From an uncultured Carnobacterium sp. (lineage in GTDB: Bacteria; Bacillota; Bacilli; Lactobacillales; Aerococcaceae): a stretch of 12,451 nt of DNA. This document shows, in pieces, positions 8,207 to 12,451 of this stretch. The stretch is from NCBI GenBank assembly GCA_937923125.1, contig CALALK010000322.1, positions 1 to 12,451 on the forward strand, given 5' to 3'. Made by a program: the position numbers and the translations under genes. The notes under the pieces were generated by a model that was given only the letters and a program-made list of their open reading frames with translations, had not been told where the DNA came from and did not search any database. How positions within the stretch are numbered: the stretch's first letter is position 1; every line of letters begins with the position of its first letter.

Positions 8207-8249
8207 CAATAGAAAGATGCTCCTGCATTGCAGGGGCATCTTTCTATTG
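8207..8249 (-). terminator. Hairpin at the 3' end of the regulator gene
   Basis: CAATAGAAAGATGC (8207-8220) and GCATCTTTCTATTG (8236-8249) are exact reverse complements, with an inner CCTGC/GCAGG stem. The hairpin overlaps the regulator's stop codon (8244-8246). On the minus strand the T-run comes 8 bases late (8192-8197), so it may stabilise the 3' end as much as terminate. Confidence 0.65.
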
Positions 8250-9698
8250 TTTATTCAACTCGTTGACAAGATCAATCATACTCAAATCATGCGAGCAAAT
8301 CACCGTTTTACCTTTGATTTTTGGAAGAGCAAAGTTGCTCAAAATAATCTTATAATCAGATTTTTCTAGAATATCTAACGAGATTTCAAGCTGATCATAC
8401 GTATGATACTCGAAGCGGTTTGCCGCGTTGTGTTCTAAATACGATGCCAAGAATTTTGGATAGTACTCGTCAAAGTCATTCAAAATCAACACCTTGATTT
8501 TCTCTTGCTTGGCTTGCAACTGAGGAATGAGACCTTCCCAGTGCGTGTAGAACGTGTAAATCAAGTGCGAGATATTTCTTTGACGCTTCACGTTCTTGAT
8601 TTCTTGTTGGTACTCTTCAAGAAGTGCTGCAACATCATTGTAGAACTCAGGCGAAAGCGACTTGAAGAAGTTCATCAATGGTTTCTTCTTATCGAATAAG
8701 ATGAAGTCTGAGTGCACTTCAATCCGTTCTAATTGAGACGTGTTGTGTAAGTGCCATAATAGTAAATCATAGTTTTCGCATTTCAAGTCGTAACGTTTTT
8801 CAAGACTTTGAATATTTGTGACTAATGTATCGAAGGATAGGCGGTCACGAACTTTTTCCTGACGAGCGGCCGAGAACTCTTCAACCGTTAAGAAGAAGTG
8901 CGGTTGTAAGAAAATCGAGAAGGATTGCTCGAGAATTTCTGGAGTGACCATGATTCCTGTTTCTTTAACGAATTGTTCAACGATTTCGTCTAAGCCATCT
9001 AATTGATTGTAGTAATCATAGAATTTATCTTTGCTTTCGAAGTTTTGTACGAAATGCCCTTGATAAGATCGGAAGAAGTTAACCGTAAAAATCATCTTGA
9101 AGACACGGTATCCTTCAAAGCTTTGTGGGAAGTTCGAAGACTTGAAGAGGTCTACTAGAATTTTTTCTAGAGAAGCTTCGTCTACAAAGTCGAATGGCCA
9201 TTCGAAGAAGCCAGTTTTTTCAGCAAAGTATTGAACGAAGAAGAACCGAATGTCTTGTTCATTTCCAATAAATTGCAAGTTTTTCTTCGAGATTTGGAAA
9301 TCGAATTTTTTCTTTAAACTATTATTGATTTTTTGAATGTAACGATTCAATGTTGAAGTCGTAATGAACAGTTTTTGTGTCATTTCTGCAACAGTGGTTT
9401 CTTCGTGTAAGAATAATTGTTCCAGAATTTCGTAGCAAATAGAATGTGAATAATAATAAGGATAGACGACTTCGGTACTTAAATTCTCCGGTAATTCGAT
9501 ACGCACCCCATTCGTTGAGAAGAGGATGTCGAGTCCATCGATTTTATCGCGTAAAAATGCGAGGTCGATTTTGATGGCACGAGTAGAGACTTTAAAAGTT
9601 TTTGCGAGTTCGTCGATATGAACCCAGCCGTTTGCTTGGACTAAATAGTCGACAATATCGATTTGTCGGTTTTGATTTTTTGAAAGTAATGCTCTCAT
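8244..9698 (-). CDS. Mga-like transcriptional regulator
   Basis: This 484-residue protein resembles Mga/AtxA-type virulence and metabolic regulators. An N-terminal winged helix lies at about 10-65 (HIDELAKTFKVSTRAIKIDL). A second, Mga-type helix-turn-helix is at about 98-128 (TTVAEMTQKLFITTSTLNRY). A long helical, PRD-like central region follows. The C-terminal segment (about 400-475, starting IKVLILNDFDEYYPKF) resembles the EIIB-like domain of such regulators. In AtxA/Mga-type proteins, histidines in the PRDs can be phosphorylated by the sugar phosphotransferase system; whether that holds here is not visible. I set the start at 9698 because GGGAG lies 6 bases upstream; an extension to 9752 would include the leader. 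It is divergent from the liv operon, with 255 bases between start codons, so it could control that operon, but this is only positional. Confidence 0.85.
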   Translation of the reverse strand: MRALLSKNQNRQIDIVDYLVQANGWVHIDELAKTFKVSTRAIKIDLAFLRDKIDGLDILFSTNGVRIELPENLSTEVVYPYYYSHSICYEILEQLFLHEETTVAEMTQKLFITTSTLNRYIQKINNSLKKKFDFQISKKNLQFIGNEQDIRFFFVQYFAEKTGFFEWPFDFVDEASLEKILVDLFKSSNFPQSFEGYRVFKMIFTVNFFRSYQGHFVQNFESKDKFYDYYNQLDGLDEIVEQFVKETGIMVTPEILEQSFSIFLQPHFFLTVEEFSAARQEKVRDRLSFDTLVTNIQSLEKRYDLKCENYDLLLWHLHNTSQLERIEVHSDFILFDKKKPLMNFFKSLSPEFYNDVAALLEEYQQEIKNVKRQRNISHLIYTFYTHWEGLIPQLQAKQEKIKVLILNDFDEYYPKFLASYLEHNAANRFEYHTYDQLEISLDILEKSDYKIILSNFALPKIKGKTVICSHDLSMIDLVNELNKQ

Positions 9699-9717
9699 TT
9701 CTTTCTCCCTTTTCTTG

Positions 9718-9737
9718 TTAGTTGTGTCACACACTAA
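9718..9737. promoter_or_regulatory. Imperfect palindrome at the regulator's predicted transcript start
   Basis: TTAG (9718-9721) and TGTGT (9723-9727) pair with ACACA (9729-9733) and CTAA (9734-9737), leaving one bulged T and a central C. It covers about the first 20 transcribed bases of the regulator gene. A related ACAC-TTTAG-GTGT dyad lies at 9759-9771. An autoregulatory operator is a reasonable but untested reading. Confidence 0.4.
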
Positions 9738-9745
9738 ATTGCTAA

Positions 9746-9774
9746 AATACAATATATCACACTTTAGGTGTAAA
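9746..9774 (-). promoter_or_regulatory. Candidate promoter of the Mga-like regulator
   Basis: On the minus strand TTTACA (9769-9774, 5 of 6 matches) and TGTATT (9746-9751, 4 of 6) are 17 bases apart, about 48 bases before the start codon. Confidence 0.4.
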
Positions 9775-9828
9775 TAATACTTATTTCTAACTAGAAAAAA
9801 ATGAAAATAGTTCTAAGAATCTTGAAAG

Positions 9829-9842
9829 TGAAAACGATAAAA
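9829..9842 (+). promoter_or_regulatory. cre-like site upstream of livJ
   Basis: TGAAAACGATAAAA matches 13 of the 14 positions of TGNAANCGNWWNCA; only the C near the end is changed. It ends 41 bases before the livJ -35 box. CcpA bound there could activate livJ or repress the divergent regulator. This rests on sequence similarity alone. Confidence 0.45.
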
Positions 9843-9883
9843 ATGTAAACAAAATATTTTTTCAAAAAAATTATAGATTTCTA

Positions 9884-9912
9884 TTGCATGAATTGTCAGA
9901 ATATTATATACT
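9884..9912 (+). promoter_or_regulatory. liv operon promoter
   Basis: TTGCAT (9884-9889) and TATACT (9907-9912) lie exactly 17 bases apart, 41 bases before the livJ start. A CodY-type box fills the spacer. Confidence 0.75.
9891..9905 (+). promoter_or_regulatory. CodY-box-like operator in the livJ promoter
   Basis: AATTGTCAGAATATT matches 13 of 15 positions of the CodY consensus AATTTTCWGAAAATT. It lies between the -35 and -10, where bound CodY would block RNA polymerase. CodY binds when branched-chain amino acids and GTP are plentiful, which fits a transporter for those amino acids. Confidence 0.7.
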
Positions 9913-9953
9913 ACTTTCAAGTTTAAAAATTCATCCATGAAAAGAGGGATCTT

Positions 9954-11111
9954 ATGAAATTAAAGAAATTCACATTAGGCGCTGTGGTTGCAGCAATTTT
10001 AGCAGGTTGTGGAAACGCAGCAGATAGTAATACAGTCAAAATCGGAGGGAACTTCGAGTTAACAGGGAACGTAGCGACTTACGGTTCTTCTATGAACAAC
10101 GGTGCTCAATTAGCCGTTGAACAAAAAGGGAAGTTATTAGATAAGGAATTAAAATACGTTTCATACGATAACAAATCAGACAAAACAGAAGTAGCTTCAG
10201 TAGCGAAGAAATTAGCTTCTGAAAAAGTGGTCGGTGTAGTCGGACCAGCAACAACAGGGGATGCTTCAGTATCAATCCCAGTAAACGAACAAGCAAAAAT
10301 CCCAACAGTCTTCCCAGCAACAACAGGGGACGGCGTTACATTGAAAAACGCAGAAGATGCATCTTCAGTATATGAATACATCTACCGTGTATGTTTCTCT
10401 GACAGCTACCAAGGGGTTGTAGGAGCGAACTTCGTACACAAGAAATTCGGAAATGCTAAAGTAGCCATCTTACAAGATACAGGTAATGACTACTCTAAAG
10501 GGTTAGCAGATGCCTTTGAAAAAACTTACACTGACAGCAAAATCGGTGGAACAGTTGTCACTCGTGAATATTACCAATCAAAAGACACAGACTTCCAAGC
10601 AGTGTTAACAACATTGAAATCTAAAGACTTCGATGTATTATATGTTCCTGGTTACTACGAAGAAGTTGGTCTAATCATCAAACAAGCACGTGAAATGGGT
10701 ATCACTCAACCAATCGTTGGTGGGGACGGACTTTCAAGTGACAAGTTAGCAGCATTAGCAGGAAACAGCTCAAACCTTTCTAACGTTTACTACACTTCAC
10801 ACTTCTCAACATTAAGTGATGATGCAGACGTTCAAGCGTTCGTTAAAGCGTACAAAGAAAAATATGGTTCAAACCCAGATACTTTCGCCGCTTTAAGTTA
10901 TGATGCCACTCAATTGTTAATGAAAGCTATCGAAAAAGCAGGTTCAACTGATCCTCAAGCAATCACAAAAGCTTTAGCAGAAACAAAAGACTTCGATGGT
11001 GTCACAGGTACATTCTCAATGGGTGCAGACCACACACCAGTGAAATCAGCAGTTGTCATCGAGTTCCAAAACGGACAAGAAGTAAGTGCTCAAGAGTACT
11101 CAGCTGAGTAA
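9954..11111 (+). CDS. livJ: Branched-chain amino acid ABC transporter, substrate-binding lipoprotein
   Basis: This 385-residue extracellular binding protein delivers leucine, isoleucine or valine to the permease made by the next genes. The lipoprotein signal peptide ends with lipobox LAGC (modified Cys19). The mature part is a type I periplasmic-binding fold typical of LivJ: VKIGGNFELTGNVATYG (28-44), NNGAQLAVE (48-56), VVGVVGPATTGD (92-103) and FAALSYDATQLL (311-322). The start has AGAGGG (9943-9948) 5 bases upstream. It is first in the liv operon and followed by a hairpin that could lower expression of the permease genes. Substrate preference within aliphatic or related amino acids cannot be read from the sequence. 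The symbol follows the family role. Confidence 0.93.
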   Translation: MKLKKFTLGAVVAAILAGCGNAADSNTVKIGGNFELTGNVATYGSSMNNGAQLAVEQKGKLLDKELKYVSYDNKSDKTEVASVAKKLASEKVVGVVGPATTGDASVSIPVNEQAKIPTVFPATTGDGVTLKNAEDASSVYEYIYRVCFSDSYQGVVGANFVHKKFGNAKVAILQDTGNDYSKGLADAFEKTYTDSKIGGTVVTREYYQSKDTDFQAVLTTLKSKDFDVLYVPGYYEEVGLIIKQAREMGITQPIVGGDGLSSDKLAALAGNSSNLSNVYYTSHFSTLSDDADVQAFVKAYKEKYGSNPDTFAALSYDATQLLMKAIEKAGSTDPQAITKALAETKDFDGVTGTFSMGADHTPVKSAVVIEFQNGQEVSAQEYSAE

Positions 11112-11134
11112 TTTTAGTTATAACAGTATTTGTC

Positions 11135-11169
11135 AAGAGAGGCACGAAGGGGACTTCCGCCTCTCTTTT
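11135..11169 (+). terminator. Terminator-like hairpin between livJ and livH
   Basis: AAGAGAGGC (11135-11143) pairs with GCCTCTCTT (11159-11167), with an inner GAAG/CTTC stem, followed by only four T. The short T-run suggests partial termination, which would keep the binding protein more abundant than the permease. Confidence 0.65.
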
Positions 11170-11206
11170 CCACTAGATAAAGGATAGATTTGAAAGGAGA
11201 AAATAT

Positions 11207-12088
11207 ATGGAGTTGTTAGTTCAACAATTGGTAAACGGGCTTGCAGTCGGAAGTATTTACGCGTTGATTGCGCTTGGATATACCATGGTTTATGGAACCA
11301 TTAAGCTCATTAACTTCGCACATGGGGATGTGTACATGATGGGGGCGTTCATTGGATATTTTGCCGTAATGGTCTTGAAGATGAATGTATTCCTAGCGCT
11401 CTTAGTAGCGATGGTTGTCTGTGCAGTCTTAGGGGTTGTGATTGAACGTGTGGCCTATAAGCCGCTTCGTAAATCCACTCGTGTAGCTGCATTGATTACG
11501 GCGATTGGGGTGTCTTACCTATTAGAAAACGCAATGAGTTATTTCTTTGGAGCGGAATCGCGTCCGTTTCCTTCAGACTTCGGAACTGAAACATTCACAT
11601 TATTCGGAGACGTTTCTGTGAATGGAAAACAAATTTTGATTTTCGGAGTTACGGTTGCCTTAATGGCGTTATTACAATTTATCGTTCGTTATACAAAAAT
11701 GGGGAAAGCCATGCGTGCGGTTGCCGTGGATGAGCAAGCCGCTCAACTGATGGGGATTGACGTAGACGGTGTCATCTCATTTACATTTGCGCTCGGTTCA
11801 GCGCTTGCCGGGATTGCCGGTGTTCTTGTTGGAGTGTACTACAATACGATTTCAACAACAATGGGGATTACAGTTGGACTAAAAGCCTTCGTTGCGGCCG
11901 TGCTTGGGGGTATCGGAAGCATTCCTGGTGCCATGGTCGGTGGATACCTCATCGGTCTATTAGAAACAATGGTAAGCTTCTTCGGTTACTCACCATACCG
12001 TGACGGAGTCGTTTACTTCCTATTATTCATTATTTTAATCGTATTACCAGCTGGATTGTTTGGTAAAAATGTCAGAGAGAAAGTGTAG
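11207..12088 (+). CDS. livH: Branched-chain amino acid ABC transporter permease LivH
   Basis: This 293-residue integral membrane protein is one of the two permease subunits that form the channel of the high-affinity branched-chain amino acid importer. It carries the LivH hallmark GYTMVYGTIKLINFAHGD (24-41). The coupling loop that contacts the ATPase is GKAMRAVAVDEQAAQLMGID (166-185). Near the C-terminus are AVLGGIGSIPGAMVGG (231-246) and VLPAGLFG (279-286). The length is normal. AAAGGAG (11193-11199) lies 7 bases before the start. It is 95 bases after livJ and 9 bases before livM. Genes for the ATPases LivG and LivF would be expected beyond the right edge. Confidence 0.95.
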   Translation: MELLVQQLVNGLAVGSIYALIALGYTMVYGTIKLINFAHGDVYMMGAFIGYFAVMVLKMNVFLALLVAMVVCAVLGVVIERVAYKPLRKSTRVAALITAIGVSYLLENAMSYFFGAESRPFPSDFGTETFTLFGDVSVNGKQILIFGVTVALMALLQFIVRYTKMGKAMRAVAVDEQAAQLMGIDVDGVISFTFALGSALAGIAGVLVGVYYNTISTTMGITVGLKAFVAAVLGGIGSIPGAMVGGYLIGLLETMVSFFGYSPYRDGVVYFLLFIILIVLPAGLFGKNVREKV

Positions 12089-12097
12089 GTGAAGAAG

Positions 12098-12451
12098 ATG
12101 CAAAGATTTCATAAAAAGAATATTCGTTGGACGCTGTTCGCATTAGGAATGTACGCTCTTCTTTTCGTACTTGTACAAACAGGAGTGATTAACTTCTACT
12201 ACGAAAGTACCTTCATTAATATCATGATCAATATTATCTACGCCGTTGGATTGAACCTTATTCTTGGGGTTGCCGGACAATTCTCATTAGGGCATGCTGG
12301 GTTTATCGCGATTGGTTCTTATAGCGGTGCGATTCTTGGGAAAATGATGAACGGTCTTCCTGGGTTATTTGCTGGGATGGCTGTCGGTGTCGTTCTTTCT
12401 GTCATTGTGGCCTTCCTTGTTGGATTACCAACGCTTCGTTTAAAAGGGGAC
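12098..12451 (+). CDS. livM: Branched-chain amino acid ABC transporter permease LivM, 5' part
   Basis: The first 118 residues of the second permease subunit are visible. A short basic N-terminus, MQRFHKKNIRW, leads into membrane spans. The LivM signature GVAGQFSLGHAGFIAIGSY (57-75) follows, then GLPTLRLKGD (109-118), where the window ends. Family members usually have about 300 to 350 residues, so most of the gene is missing. I chose ATG 12098, with AGGTGA overlapping the livH stop as ribosome binding site. An in-frame GTG at 12089 would add three residues and is possible. The tight spacing indicates translation coupled to livH. Confidence 0.93.
   Translation, partial: MQRFHKKNIRWTLFALGMYALLFVLVQTGVINFYYESTFINIMINIIYAVGLNLILGVAGQFSLGHAGFIAIGSYSGAILGKMMNGLPGLFAGMAVGVVLSVIVAFLVGLPTLRLKGD

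Noticed and set aside
7862..8228. Small open frames on both strands over element copy 3
   Set aside because: They follow the hairpin structure rather than coding signals, and none has a ribosome binding site.
9699..9752. 18-codon extension of the Mga-like regulator
   Set aside because: It overlaps the predicted promoter and leader, and the ATG at 9698 has a good ribosome binding site.

Overview
The window comes from a low-GC Gram-positive bacterium, most likely a member of the Lactobacillales. The evidence is a T-box riboswitch ahead of serS, a CodY-type operator, two lipobox lipoproteins, an Mga-type regulator, strong AGGAGG ribosome binding sites and a membrane-anchored glycerophosphodiester phosphodiesterase. 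A Granulicatella- or Carnobacteriaceae-like host fits, but the genus cannot be fixed by reading alone. The content is chromosomal and mostly housekeeping. I see no phage, IS, CRISPR or plasmid genes.

Left to right: the 5' part of a glycerate kinase gene (minus strand, cut by the window edge); a 340-base divergent spacer; a D-alanyl-D-alanine carboxypeptidase gene (dacA, plus); a sigma-A promoter and complete T-box leader driving serS (plus); a 680-base convergent spacer filled by two large structured inverted-repeat elements; a membrane glycerophosphodiester phosphodiesterase gene (minus); a divergently transcribed lipoprotein gene of unknown function (plus); a second convergent spacer with a terminator, a palindrome and a third copy of the structured element; an Mga-like regulator gene (minus); and, divergent from it, the start of a branched-chain amino acid ABC transporter operon (livJ, livH, livM, with livM cut by the right edge).

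Regulation can be read in several places. serS has a promoter, a T-box motif and an intrinsic terminator, so it should respond to uncharged tRNA-Ser. livJ has a strong promoter with a CodY-box-like sequence (13 of 15 matches) between its -35 and -10, which fits repression in amino-acid-rich conditions, and a cre-like site just upstream. A terminator-like hairpin between livJ and livH would let the binding lipoprotein be made in excess over the permease. The Mga-like regulator has a 20-base imperfect palindrome at its own predicted transcription start.

The most unusual content is a family of three structured elements (195 to 264 bases) in the two convergent spacers. They share a core of about 43 bases and a common fold. 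The outer arms differ in sequence between copies but are self-complementary within each copy, and inner helices show paired base changes. That pattern points to selection on RNA structure. I do not recognise the family by name.
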